Below, piece by piece: positions 27,001-42,000 of a stretch of DNA of 64,000 bases. The translations under genes and the position numbers were made by a program. The stretch is from Pegea sp. RAD2-039. Its lineage: Eukaryota; Chordata; Thaliacea; Salpida; Salpidae. How positions within the stretch are numbered: the stretch's first letter is position 1; the number at the start of each line of letters is the position of its first letter. The DNA lies in assembly GCA_034620365.1 (NCBI GenBank), contig JAQGEQ010000011.1:744001-808000 (forward strand), written 5' to 3'. The notes under the pieces are model-generated. The model was not told the origin of the DNA and searched no databases. It saw only the letters and a list, made by a program, of their open reading frames with translations.

Positions 27001-30000
27001 GAGTTTGTATATAAACCTTTTACTAAATTTTAATTAGTTACTTTATTTAGTGACTTTCGTTAAATGCTTAGTAGCTACAAGCATTTATAAACTCACCAAT
27101 AAAAACATCATCGTTTTTAAAACTGTAAAAGCAATCTCTTGATCCACAAGTTAAAGAAATAGAAAAATTTCAGAAATTAGCGAAATGTTAGCTTAGACAT
27201 TAGTAAGACAAACTAAGACCGATCTTATGTTTGTTGAGCGCCATTTTTAACTCACACCATAAACGGCCGTTTGTTTAATTGTTTAAAATCCTTGATAGAA
27301 CAAATTTTCATCTGTACTGAAGCTGAAAAGCAAAAGTAGTAAGAACATGCAAGCAAATCTTCTTAATCTTGTTTACAAGTTTTTCATTAGTCATTTACTT
27401 CGGAACCTAAATATCATCTTTCTACTGTATATGAAACAGTCAGTTAATTATCGATGTCTTAAATACTCAGTTAATAAAGGTTCTAAGATTAGATTTCAAT
27501 GAAGAAGACACAGAATCGTTGGTTCTAAAGTTGCTCATATTAACATTGTACAAAAACCTAACAAAATACTCGATACAAACAACAATAACATTTTATGTAT
27601 GGACTGCCTTATCGTTTAGGAGTGTTTATTTGAGCTGCAAAGATCAATCTTTATTTCATCGCGCTAAAAGCGTTTGATAAGATCATATCCATAATCGCTT
27701 TGTGCGATGGAAAGATCTTTGACGTTTTTTCTATCATCTTAATGCTGTTGTATAAGCACATACACTAGATTTTACACGTGCAAACGCACACGAACGAAAA
27801 AAACACACACAATTATAATCGTATATCTTCATAGTCAACTGTTTTACGAAAAATTAGTCACAATTTGTTATTTGCTTAACCTTACTAACATGAGTCGACT
27901 TTCATCAAATGGAAAATATAAAACAGCTAATTTAATGAAATTATTTTTGCAATAGTTGCTCTAAAGTAATCAAAGATAATTTGTGTCTATTTTCTATACG
28001 GTTTGATTAAACTATTGAAAAAGCTCAAATATTTTACTGAAAGCTTGCCACGTGTACTTTGTTTATTATTAAATACTAATTAAATGAAGAACACACTTAA
28101 ATATGTGAGCAAACCTGTAAACCTATAGCTTGTTAAAGCGAAATATTATCTTGAAATTTTGTTTTAGCAGCTGACAATAAGATTGTAACTTTTTTGAAAT
28201 TTTCTTAAGCTTTACAAAAAATTGGGGATTTATTCACTTATTTGTCCATTATAAATGCTGAATTTTGAGTCACTATGCTTAGCATGACGTCAATAAAGCA
28301 GAAAACCTCAGTGTAAATCTCCTTTCTAACTTTAAGTTGGAAATTGTTTTGTCACGGGTACGTTATGTGCAGATGCAAACAAAAAGTAGTGATTCTCTTT
28401 AAAGTTTCCACTAACTTTAAATTGTTGATCAAAGAAAAAGGAATTTCCTTAACACAAAATTTCACAAGCACGAAAACTAAGCACAAGCTGGCCAGTTGTT
28501 ATTAAACAGAAAGCAAATGGCAATCAGTAGAATAATTTGGAAACAATTACGTCTGTACTCTTTTATTTAATCTTGCGCTGAGTAATTTTAAGTTTACTAT
28601 TGTGACATCTGCAAACGCATTAAGATTAGCACTAAAAATAGTATTAGTAGTCGGCTAATTGAACCCTTAAATACAAAAGAATAAAGAAAAGGCAGACGCT
28701 GTCACATTGCTAATTAGCTTAAACAAAAATTTCGTATAATTGGTTTAGACTTGAATTTTTTCAATTACTATCTATATAATTATTTTTCAATTTTGTTAAT
28801 TAATATTTATTTAAAAAGAATTGTGTTAGAATTTATTATATGCAATGAAACAGTTTTAAATCTATTTTTGCTGCGTATCACATAAGTTTTATGATTAGTA
28901 GTTTAAATTCTTAGGTAATCAATCTTAAAACTAACTCTTGCTAAATAGCGCAATAATTTTCACGATTGATCATTTACTTCATAATTCAATCGAAAGAATA
29001 TTTTGAAATATTCTTGTGATTAAACAAAAGTGTAATTAATCATTTTTTAAACAGTCTTATTCTTTATTTTCTGTTTTTCTTTTATCACAATTATAAGAAT
29101 TATATAAGATTCATTTTAAGTGTCTTATTGCCGTTTTCAGAGAAAACCCTTTACAGAGAAATGTTCTTTTCAAACAGCTTTTAAACAGTAGCAACAACAC
29201 GAACTTTAACTTTTCAAAAGCAGCAAACAAAAAAGATTGTGTTTACCCTGGAAAAAATTATTTTACTTTGAAACCTTATCTTTATCATTACAAAGCAAAT
29301 GAAAACTTGAAGTAAAAATAAAAAAAAAAATTTTAACATGACATTTTGTAAAGAAAATCGTACAAAGTGTAGGTTTCTGAAGCTGATGTTAAAGCATTGA
29401 GAGTTCTCATTCATTATTAATAGAAATTGGACATCGAAATTTGATTAAAAGCACGGCATAGATTTTTGAAGGGCAATAGAAATGAATACAAATCAAGCAA
29501 GTCTTCTCTTAGAAAATTTAATTTAAACAAACATGACAACAAAGAACTCAAATTGTGTATTAATTATTCATTGAGCTCTTTTGATGAATAGTAAACTAGC
29601 TTGATGATGAATATGTTTGTAGAGTTTGATTCAATCTTTACGTAAAGTGTAAACATAAATAAATTCAAAGTACTTTGAAGTTGGAACAATTTTTATAAAA
29701 AAAGTTAAGAAATACTAAAGGGCAGGTTGCTATACAGCAATTTTAAGTGTAAAATACTTGATAATAGATAATTAGCAGCAAATTTGAATTATAATCAACT
29801 TTTCTTCAGTTGCTAACTTTAATAGATTATATAAAAGGTAAAACTAAACACAAACTAAACTTATACTTGTTCAATTTATTTCTTTTCATTTTAAGAAATT
29901 TCTACAAATAAAAATATGCCTAGCATAGTCTAGCCTTTTATGAACGAAAATAGTTATTGCCCTAAGCCAAATTAATAAACTTTTATTAAGACTAAATTAA

Positions 30001-33000
30001 TTTTTGTATTTCATCTATAAATATAAAGATACAAGGAGCTAATAGTTTTAATGATAAAACTGATTAATCACCAAAATGAAACTTTATTGTAATAAAGCTC
30101 ATTGAGAAAGCTTATATACAATTTGCAGATTTCTTGCTGCATAGGTGATGGTCACTTTTAGTGGAGTTTAAGTAGATTTAATGGTTGAACGAACAATAGA
30201 GAACTAAAGAAAATTTAGTCACAACTTTCAGATTTTGTTGAAAAACGAAAATCTTCAAAAATAAAGACGTTCAAAGTAGTTTAAGAAAGAATAGTTCAAA
30301 TTATAGATGAAGTTTAAAGAATAAAATTTGCTTGAAGGATTTTATAGTGACAAATAAATTGTACTTTCATCTTATTATTTTACCGGTACATTTGCAACCC
30401 TGCAATTATAGAGGGGTAGTAAGCAAGAAATGTGTTTGTAGAATTAGCCATCACCAACTGACGTGAAATTTATCACAAAAGAAGGATGTCTAAGCTCAGA
30501 AATTTAAACATTCTAACGAAGGTAAATAGAAACGATAACGTTACGTGCTGAGATACCTATCCTCATATCACAGTTGGTGTTTCAATCGAAGATAAATTAT
30601 AAAAGATGATGATAAAAAACCAAATAAGCTTCTTTCACAAATGACACTATGCCATCTTTTCTTGTTATATGATTCCATGTACAAAGAAAATGGATTAGGA
30701 CACAGTATTGCTTAGTAAAGTGTAATTTCTTCCGTTTATAATCTAAAATTAAACTCGATTTACTAAATAGATACGTTAAACTTTTAAAACGTTTTTTATC
30801 TACATTATGATTTATTATTTTGAGCTTCAGAATTCGGAAAATTTATGATTTTTATTTTAGCATGTGCATTTGTGAGTTTAAGATGTGTCGTACATAGCTC
30901 AGTTGAAGATATTGTATAAGGATGTATCAATGCAATCTCATGAACTTTACTAACGGTAATGTTTAGACGAATCAAAGTTCCAATCAATCTAGTTAATTAA
31001 TCATATACATTGCTATTGTTGATACTTTTATTACTTATGAATTTAAAAATAATACATTCTATTGCTGTTATTGTTAATTTTTAGCAACAAAATTAAGTAC
31101 AGTATTCTATTGGTATTCTCTCTTTCCACACAAAGTTATTATTATTAATGAACACTTTGTAAATTTATCTAAGGCAACCCTATATGAGTTTTAAAGCAAC
31201 GTATCATTTAAAAGATATTATAAATTCTACGAAGCAACCAAAATACAATAGAAGTAAGGTAATACTCTGGGTACTTTCAGACTTCTTAGAGTTTAAGCAA
31301 TGATTGAGATTTTGTAAAATCACAGCGCAATGATTTATTTTCCAAAAAATATTTTTATTTTCACCATTGTTTTTGAATAGTAGTTTTGCTGTCTGAATAT
31401 TTTGCTATGTAATAACTAATAAAGCTAGAATTAAGGAGTAGGAAAAATACTTATTCTAAAATTTCTGAAAACATTTATCAATATTATATTTTCTCTACAT
31501 TAAAAAATTAATAAAATCTATCCCAAATTTAAGCCTTCAATCTCCTAAAATGAAAATGTAAGAATAATGCAATCTTCTTGTAGTTTTTAAACTCTAGGTA
31601 CAAGATTCCTTGTAATCTAACGTAATGCTCAACGATTAATGAAATTGAGCTACAAGAAAGCGGAAATTGAAGGAAAAATGAAAACAATTAAGGTTGTATA
31701 AGGATATCTTTTGTGATAGTTAAATTACTAAAGAAAAACTTCAGTTTGTTTTTTAAATTTTTCTCTTTTATGAGTTCTTTTACTTTTTTATAGTATTTAA
31801 AAAATCATGACAAAAATTCACCATCTAAATTTGTATTCATTTCAGCGTCTATTTGAATACTTTTCGTTGTTTTCCAATTTTTGGTTCGAAATTAAGTAGT
31901 CAATCAATCTGAACAGCCAAACTCTATCTAAAACAAATTTATTTCTAAATTGATTTTCGTACGTATATCAGACTACTATTTAACGTTGTTGTTTTATTTA
32001 TAAAATTAAGCTTTCTGATGGTTTACTTTTACAAATCACAAGGAATCCAACAAAATGTTTCAGAATCATTTTGCACAAGATTCTTATATTCAGATTTACC
32101 ACAGGAGTTACCAATCCAACTACTAATGAATAAATTAAGCAGTTATAAATTGTTTCTAATTTGATCAATCTTTGAATTTTTTTACAACGCTACATTTTCT
32201 TAAAAAAACGAAGGAAAACATTTTTATTCTGAAACGAATAAATTATGGCTGCATACACAAGTTTTATAATCTTTAAATCTGTAGAGCGTTCAAAATCTTT
32301 TGTTAAGTTACCAAGCTATTATACAGAAGCTCTCTTATTCAAAAAGCCATTTAGGATGTTTCTATCACGATTTTTTACACTATTTCATATTTCATTGATT
32401 TCGAAATTATAGAAAACATCATCTTCCATTGAAACGTCTTTGATAAACAGAAATCCGTTAAGCTAAGATTGATTCTTTTAGAAATATAGTGACCACACAA
32501 ATTCATTCAATATTAGGTAAAAGATTGAAAACACTATTTCTGTGTTTTGATTCTTTGATCGTTCCGAAATACAGCTCAATGCTTCACGCAAAGGTCCTAA
32601 ATTATCGATTTTCAGATGCGAAACCTTCAGTACAAAAAGGAAAAAACGATTTTATCACCCCCTCATAAGATGATTCGCAGTTGTGCCTGAAATTACTAAT
32701 GTCATTCCTTTGAATGTGAACTTCAAATGATTCTCCAAATACGGTTCTTACATTGTGATATATTTGACAGAAACTTCGTATAATTTTAAACGTAATTTTA
32801 TATAGAGTTAGTTTAGTGTTTTAAACATCCATCAGCATTTATGACAACATGTAGCAAGCTAAACATAGTTACGGTTAGAGCTAACATTAACCTTTATAAA
32901 ACACCACTCTCAAATTAACGTTTCTTTTGATCCTGCTCACTAACAGACATAACAGTCTAACTATCTGCATTCTTGTTTATTGTAACGATAGAGCTGGGAA

Positions 33001-36000
33001 GTTAGTTGAAGAAGACCACCAGTTTACAGTTCAACGGGCTAAAATAATTTCACCTAAACTATCAACAGTTTTTGTCCAGTGGCAGACAAAAAGAATAACT
33101 TTTTAGCTATAATTTCGCTTTTAGATTTAAAAATCTAAGTCTTTGATTTTCACTCACTAAAGTTTTTAAACTTCAAACAAAATATTTTTTAAGTAATGAT
33201 TATCCTTTTAGTGAGTTTAAATGAAACAAAAATTAGTCATTTTTCACTAAAATTAATCATCTTCAAACTAAATGAGAAATTAAATCAAGTAATAGCAAGA
33301 ACGTGATCTAATAAAATAATCTCAGTATGAACAAAAGGATCTTTCCGAGAACAAAAGATTATTCTATACGATAAGCTTTAGAAAGAGTCGTATCTGCATG
33401 AGTGTTTCTCAACTGGTTATGCTTACGATTTTTCCGCTTGAACCCGTGAAGCACAAGGTACAAGAAATGGGTTTTCACAGGAAAATCAGCATAAAATAAG
33501 TTCAGACATTAGCTGAATACAAACATAAGGAAACATACATCCAAAATATTTTTCAAATACGCTTGTCAACTAAGCAACCAACACTGATTTTGATAAGATT
33601 TATTATGTTGATGCCTTTCCACAAACATCCAGCGTGATATAACGAGTTGGACGCCAATTCGAGCAAAAGAACAGATTTTTTGTCAAAACTGATTTAGCCT
33701 CTAAACAACAGTAAGCTGATGATATCAAGTCTCTTGTAGTTAATTGCCATCTTTTAGTGTTACCAAACACAAAATCTGACTGATAGAGAAGACGTTACGT
33801 CACATCAATGAAAGTTTAAGAGGAAGAAGTTGACGACTTGCAAGACTTTGTTTGTAGTGATAATATGAAGATTTGTTAATACACATCATACCCATGAAAG
33901 GTGTATGCAAAATCTTAGATTGATTTCAATTTAACTACTTCAGCAAGTAGATTGAAGATTGTATAAATTCCTTTCGTTTATTTAAACCAAGCTTCATTGG
34001 ACAGCATACCGACTTGAGCGTCTTAGTTTTTAACACAAACTTTATCTAATCACAAACGTCATAGATTTTCTAAACACCTTACAAAAAGCCTTGAATCCAA
34101 CAACTAATAAAGTTATGTTTCTTATTTAATGACGATATCTTGTGTATACACCTCTGTAAAAGCAAAACTAAAGCTTCTAACTAGAAATTGCTTTGTTTTT
34201 AAAGTATTTGAAATAATTCATTTTTTCAGAAATAAATAAAGTTAAAAGTCTTAAAATTTCAAACTAAACTCTAGACAGAAAATATGTGTTGTTTCTCAGC
34301 TTAACAGCTAGGTATTTATTGATTAAAGAATAAACTAATTTTTTATTTGATTTTAGTTTTAGCACAATACTTACAGATACAAAATATACAATCAGTGACA
34401 AATGCTTGTTTAGTCTAAAGAAAAAAAGTAAAGGAATGATTTAAACAAAACCCAGTGCATTCAAGTCTTTTAGACAACTCAAATATTACATTATTTGCAT
34501 ACGATTGGTGTTAATGGGTTGAATGAAAAGCCATGAATTCGATATGAAGATGAAAATTATTACTGTAAGTTGATACAGAAAAAAAAAAGTTGTTATTTAA
34601 CACTATTTCGCAGAGCTTGTTGCTTTATTGAAATAATGTTCAATAACATCTTTCTTTATTTGTTATATTTATACAAATCAATTTATTAGAGTCATACTTT
34701 TGATTAGAAATGGTTCAATAATGTTACAACTTCTATAGCTGATAATAATGAAAATATATCAAAACTTGTTCATGGCTTATTTTTTTATATAATAGTATAT
34801 AATAGTTTCTATTTGCTTTTATCTACGAAAAAACATAAGAGAATTAAAATAATCAATTACAAATTTCAAATAGACGCACATGCTAATTTTTTTTACTTTT
34901 TGCTTCTATTGCATCAAATTTACTTTATTTGAAAATCAAAAATTGTTTGCCCTTGCAAAACAATAGTTTTATCATAAGAGTTGATGACTGATATGTATCA
35001 GTTGAGTCTTTTAACAGTCACAATACCGAGTCCTACTATGATCTGACCTTACCGCCAAATAAGGTGAACTTTGTAAAGTTGTAATAAAGTTTTAGTTTTC
35101 TTGAAAAAAACTTAGTTTAAGATTTATTTAGTTTCAACAAGATATTATGAGATTAATAACTCAAAAAAAGTATAAACATAAATCTTTTAGAATATAACTT
35201 AGAAGTTTTACAAAAGTTCTTCGATGCACTATAAAATTATTTGTCTGCGAAAACAGCCTCACTGCACAAACAAGGTACTAAAATAAAGATAAATTTGAAA
35301 TCTTTAAATGTGTTTCCTTTTTTCAACAAAAAATATTTGCTTGTAATGTCTACAGATTGTAATTTCATAAAGATATCAAAAATTGAAAATTTTACTATGA
35401 AAAAAAAAACTGTTTAATGACTTGCACAAAGATACATAAACAAATTTCCGCACAGAAGGATACCTACTGCTATAAAGATAATTGGACGAGTTAATCTGAG
35501 CAATTAATTTACGTTCAACATTAGTCTTCTCTAAAGGTAGCTTTAACTTATATCTGAAAGGAATGAATTTCAAAGGATGGATCATATAAAGATTTTTCTC
35601 CATGTTTTAAATATTACATCTGTAAAAGTACCAGCAACAATAAAATGACTCAAAGTAAAACTCTTAAAACTTCTGAATGTGAATCAGTTGTTGCAAGATA
35701 AGATCATCAGTTGAGAGATCACACAAACAAGAATAAATGTCATTTACAAAATCGTCCTTTGATTTATTAAATAAAAGATATTGAAAATAACACAAACTTA
35801 TTCAAAAGACCGATTTTTAAAGCAAAAAAAAAGTTTGATTTCCATCACATAACAAGTCAAATTCATCTAGAGTGAGGTTTGGAACCAAAATTCTTAGCTA
35901 GACACAAGGCTCCGTGATGTGATGTTGAACTGACATTAGTGATAAGATTTATATCAAATCAAAACTAACATCATCATCTACTGTCTTCTCATATTTCTCA

Positions 36001-39000
36001 TTACTCATGCATCAAACGTTTTTGTGTGCAGAAATTGTCACCATATTTCAAAACTTTTTATTTAAACCTACAAAACACGTCGTCACCTTAGTACAATCTT
36101 ACACCGGAGGCAAATAGTTTGAAGGCAGCTGCTCGGGACTTACATCTTAAGTGACGATGGATTTTGCTGCTTATACAATCACTAACGTTTAGAATGCTGC
36201 AGATGTTTATACTCCTGCTATATTTTATATATAAGTAAGAATAGAATACCTGAGTTTAATTTCAATTTTAATTGTATCTTCATATTTTTCTAAATATATA
36301 AACTATAAGAAAGCAGTTTTTAAAATTCAATTATTTTTATTGTAATAAAAATCAAATAGAAGCTTAAAGTACTGTCACTTTACAACTGTCTCTATGTTAC
36401 TAAACGTTTAATAAAGTTGATTTAAACAAAACAGCAAAAGAAACATCATAGTTTGTTTTTATACCGGCCGGTATTGAAAAAATTTGCTCGTAAATCAATT
36501 TTAAGTTATTTTGTCTATAAGCAGTATCTATAAGAATCAATTGTTAAAGAACATTTCCAAAATCTCAACGAAACACAAAAACGGTTTTGTGTTGTAAGTT
36601 ATCAAAACAAAACTTTTTTATTTTGTGTCAATGAATCAAAAATAAGGAAAAGAAGACATTCTGTTAGGTTTTTGTTTCAAAGTTAATGGTAACTTAAGAC
36701 ATGTAACTGAAACTATGACGCTTATGGACATATGATATAATAATGAAAAATCAATGACCATTACAATCAAATCAGAAGTTAAGTGAATATTTTTGGCATG
36801 TAAAGCCATTTACATGCCAATATATCAAAATCAAATATTTTTAAGTTACAAACATACATCTCAGAGAAGTTTGTTACTTTGCTAGCAGATTTTCAAGGGT
36901 TTTACTCTAATAAGGTTTGTCAAGTAAATACCCATTTTAGTAAAATTGAAATCAATTATTTTGCTAGAACACAAAATATTTGTTAAAATGAATTATTTGT
37001 GTAACTCAACAAAAATTAACTTAATACACTGTAACATCGTTTATAGTAGTAACTGCTATAAAGATTATAAACTAAACTCATAACATTCATGCTATATTAA
37101 ATTACACTTAAGGTCTAAGAATTTATAGATACAGCACTTCACCTGCTAAAATTTTTATAAAAGTTTATTTAGATACCAAAACTCTCATGGACCACTTAGA
37201 CTAGACATAAAAAATTCATTTTAAAGTATTATCTGCCGTCAATACGATAAAATAAAATAAAAGTAGCTACAATAATTTTCAAGTTATGAAATCTACTAAA
37301 ACAATCAATGCTGACTTACCATTGTATTTCAAATTAAACTAAAGATGAACAACTTTTTTTGTTTATAATTTTGTACGGCTAAAAAATGCTTCATTAGCAT
37401 TTAAGTAGGAAACTTTCCGGGTGGTCTAACTTAAGCTAACAAAAAACACATCTTCAGATAGTTAGAAATCTTGAAAGCTAAAAAGAGTTAAAAATCAATG
37501 CAGTAAAAATCCAAAACCATACAAGCCCTTCTTTTGCCTTGAAGCACACGTATCATATGCCGATGGGATTATTATAGCAAATATTGTGATTTACTCTTCC
37601 GATGCAAATTGAAACAGCAGGAGATAAATGACTTCACACAGGTGAAATCATAATCGATGCCAATTTCAAACTAAAGTAAATATCTTTGACTCACAAAACT
37701 GAACTTTGTAATAAGTGTCTATGTATATTGAAGATGAAAAAACAAACAAGTTGGTACTTACATATCACATAGTAACTCTTATCGGGTGTGAACTCTAAAC
37801 CCCAGGGTGATGGTGATATCTTCTGGAAATAGAATGTGTATTTCTTTTCTTGATCAGGAACATCACAGTTGATAAGACGTTTACCGCCAGTTGCATTACA
37901 TTTTCTGTAGTTTTCAGCACTAACAAGATATAGTTTGAAGAAAAAATGTTCTTCATTTTCATCTTTTCCTTTTCGTGGACAAATTATGTCCAGCTTATCA
38001 TCGATGTCTACTTCTATTTTATTGTCTTCAGATGCACTAAACCTAAAACACATCAGAAAAGATTTTTTTATATTTGAGTGAAAAAAATAGATATTAGTAT
38101 ATATTCAGCTACATTCAGATAATAGTCTTAAAAACATTGATTAAAAATAAAATCTTTACTTATCTACAATAACAGTTATATAAATATTACATAAATTGAT
38201 AAGTTAAAGTTTTAATAATTTATTGCAATGCTCGACTTGTACGGAAATGCTTATGGCTACCAATCGAGTAGGTGGTAGTATTTTTGGTCTATTTTATTTT
38301 TTAAGAAATATGTGTTTTCAATGTAAATAAAATTTACATCGAAAATTTTCATTTAACTAATCTTTTTAACCATAACAAAGTTGCATTAGTATGTAGTAAC
38401 TGAACTAAACAACCTGAACTTTCAGTATTTCTATATGTATTTCAATACAAAAAAAGTTATTCTATAACGGAAGCAAGTCTTCTATAAGAATGTCATTTGA
38501 ACTAAACAATTGGTGACCTTTCTTAATAATCAATCTTAGTAACAGAAATTTATTTGAAACAAAATCGTTGAATCTAATTTGTTGATGATTGATCAATAGC
38601 AGATGTACTACTCTAGTTACAATTCCTTATATCTGTTGGCTAGAATTAAAACTTGATAGGAAAATTTATCTCAAAATGTTTTTTGAAAATTCGTATTAGT
38701 TCACAAGACTGAAAACAAAATTTTATTTAACTGACTCACTTTAATTAGTTGAAAGATTCAGACGAACTATTTTATAACTTAAACAAATTGATTTTAGGTC
38801 AATTAGGTTAAAAAAATAATTTAGTTACTATTGTTTATTACAGAAAATAATATATGTTTAAGGTTTTTTTTTAATTTACGGTTTAAAATGGAAATTATTG
38901 ATAACACTATTGCATAGAATAACCAAAAGTTCAAGTAAGTTTTCCAGAGAAAAGTGGTTACTGCCACAAAGTTTTTCACAAAGTTTGATTTTAAGGTTTA

Positions 39001-42000
39001 ACTGAGTAGCCTTAACCTGATCAGCTTAACACTGTCGTGGTTTCCGTCTACATTCCCTGCTGTTAAATATTAATGAATACTAAAATGTTGTGTGCTAGCA
39101 GCAGAAAATGAAATAAAATTTCAATTACTTATAAAAAATTGACAAAAGTGAATAATTATTAGTTTTTAATTGCATCTGTACACTTTTGTCACGTATATTG
39201 TTATAAATAATGTGAAAAGAAATTATAAAACAATTGGTGTAAAAGTTGCATTAACGTTATTCATGACTATAACGAGACTTTTGGAAAATCGAAAAATTTA
39301 CCCGATGATATCTTACTACTTTAAACCTCTAAACATGTTTTTAATTCTGTCGATATGAGTTAAAGCACCACAGTTGCTTTTTTCACTAATCACATGTGAA
39401 ATTTTGATTCATTCAAACTCATTTAAGTTTTCATTAAAAATACATCCAGCTAATTAAATAGAAAACTGATGCATTAGTTTCCTTCTTTTTTATTTCTTAG
39501 TCTTAAGTGGAAATTTTTTTAAATTAAGACTCACTTCTAAGTTTATAAGTAATATTAATTAAATTAATTTCATTCATTGTGATCTTTTTTTCATTTTATA
39601 ATTAGTTTTTTGAAATTATAAAAATACTTTAAAACAGTTTAAGTCAAATCGTTCAATTTTGTTTGTAAATATAATAAATTAGCAAGGAAAATAGATAAAG
39701 TAGTTTGAGATGTCATAAATTAAATATTACTTTAATCTATGGTAATCTATGGTATTTAAACGCTCAACTAAAAGCCACTTTTCCTATTTTACCCCGGGGT
39801 ATCATCAATAGCATCTTTAAGCTGCTACAATCAGCTTAGTTTAAAAAAAGCTTAATACAAAATATTGTTTGCAAATCTTAAAAAATACTCTAAAAAGGTG
39901 GGAATTAAAGAAAAACTCAAAGAGCAACGTAACTTGAAGTTGATAAAATCAAGAAAAGTTATTTCATTTCATGTTTGTTGATTTAGCATCTCTTTAATGT
40001 TGCCAGTTTCTTAAACGCCCAAATCGAAGGTTAAAAATCACATGTTGAGGAGAATCTGATGAGGATGTGATAGTGTTGTTATCAGAGAGAAAATGTCATT
40101 AGCAATGAAACGTGTTGAAGTTTTAAAGTCATTTCCGTCATTCTATTTGGTTGATTGATTGAGACAGATCACGAAAAAGTGATTCTAATAACTATTGAAG
40201 ATGTAATGACAGATTCAGTTTAGATTTTAATGGACTTTTAATACATGATTTCATCTTAAAAAGCAAATGTATGATGATTTACTGAAAATTTGTTTCTACT
40301 ATAAATGATTTTAACCGTGCGTTGCTATTAACCAAATAAGAACTAAAATAAAGACGAGTATTTAGTTTTAAGAAATAAGAAGATCGAGTGAGTGTTGTTG
40401 TCAACTAGATATCAGTATGACATTACCTTCAGAGGCACCAACAGCACACAAAAGACGTAAAAAGACTTTTGTTGTTCATTGTTAGCAACGGAAATGGAAA
40501 CTTTTGATCTAAGGATATGTCAAAGAAGAAGAGATAGAATAGTTCAGTTTGCTGACTCGATAAAAACTTCTATAAACAGATCGACTTGGATATCGACAAG
40601 TAGTTGATTGGAAGGATGTGTTTCAGTTTCTTTGACTAGGGATTAGTGGTGCAAGGGGTATTTGAGAGTTGATATGTACCAGACGTGAAGTGACTCGTAG
40701 ATGTAGAAGAGAAAGCTTCGTCTACTTTGTTTTTATCTCATCATGATTAAAATAAAGTGCATTTGCGTCAAGACATTAATTTGAATGCAGTTCACAACAA
40801 GTTCTGGTTCAAGTTGTAGGCGGATAAAATCATATAAAAACATCTAAGTGACAATATGTTGTTTCTATAACTAAATATTACTGATTCTGCTCTCCAATAA
40901 TGTCAAATTTAGTCATTTTTTTCTTGTGTTCGTGACTTTAATATGACAGTAAAGTCAACAACATCCATCTCTGGATAAATTATGAAAAGAATTTATGATA
41001 AACTAGTCAAGAAATCAGATTAAATATTATCATTCCTTCTATTGACACAAACACAGTGATAAATACGTTTGAAAGTTGTTTGGTTAAGTCTACTTTAGCG
41101 ACATCAAATCTGTTACTTTTTGATGGAATAAAAAATGTTATCTTATGTTTAAAATAACTTTTACAGCTTTCAATCATAGTTTTTCTGCTCAATAAATAAG
41201 TTTTTTCGTCTCATCACCAAATTCAGAAAAGCAAAAGTAAGTATTACAAAATGTTTCAAACTAGCTTATCAAAATGATAAATATTTTTAATGATAAATTT
41301 GTTATTAAGATTTTCAGTTTTTGAATCTTGTTAATTATTAAGTATATAAAATTTGGTTCATTTTATAATGGTATTTCTCGCCAATGACAATAAAAATACA
41401 AAATAATTTATACTACAGCTTATTATAAAGTACAAACTTTATCTTTTATCCAAGTAACTTATATTAGGAACGTGAATCTTTTCAAGACATGATTATAGGT
41501 TTATTATAAACCTCTTTCAAGTAAAATTAGTTAAAATAACTGGTTAAAAACTAACGTTCGATTTATCATGTACTTAATCCAACCCAATCTATCAGTTTTA
41601 TAGACAGTTTGAGCAAGAAAAAACCTTAAAGCCTGAGACATGTTTATAGAAGCTGTGAACATGTTTCTGTTGTGTCATTGTAGTTCCGTGGTATCAAAAG
41701 TCACCGTAAATAAAGAAAATTGATTGAAAACAAACGCATTGATTGAGCAACCTAGAAAACCAGTGAGCCTTAAGAAAATTCTAGCATCTTGTATAACTCA
41801 ATAAATCTTAAAAACGTTTTTTTACGTACAGGATTAGAGGTTGACAAATTGTGGTTAAAGTCATACATATAAAAAATTGTAATTTTGTTACAGACACTGA
41901 AACAAAACAATGACTCAGAGTTTTGTAGATGAACTACCTCCGGAAGCAGAGATAAGAAAATCTATGCTAGGGGTTAGAAAGTAAAAAACTTATAAAATTC

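Larger units (their letters stand above)
20447..37761 (-). other. Ephrin intron 2
   Basis: A 17.3-kb intron between GTAAGT and TTTACAG. It is mostly uniform AT-rich sequence with no open frame above about 75 codons. The stretches at 22.75-23.15 kb and 33.3-34.1 kb are somewhat richer in G+C but full of stops. Perfect palindromes occur at 27261-27272 and 36461-36474, and a perfect stem-loop at 36793-36820. Confidence 0.85.

Noticed and set aside
37691-38053. Full 120-codon open frame as a single-exon protein
   Set aside because: The ephrin similarity starts and ends exactly at the AG and GT splice sites (38042 and 37762). The outer codons are intron read-through.
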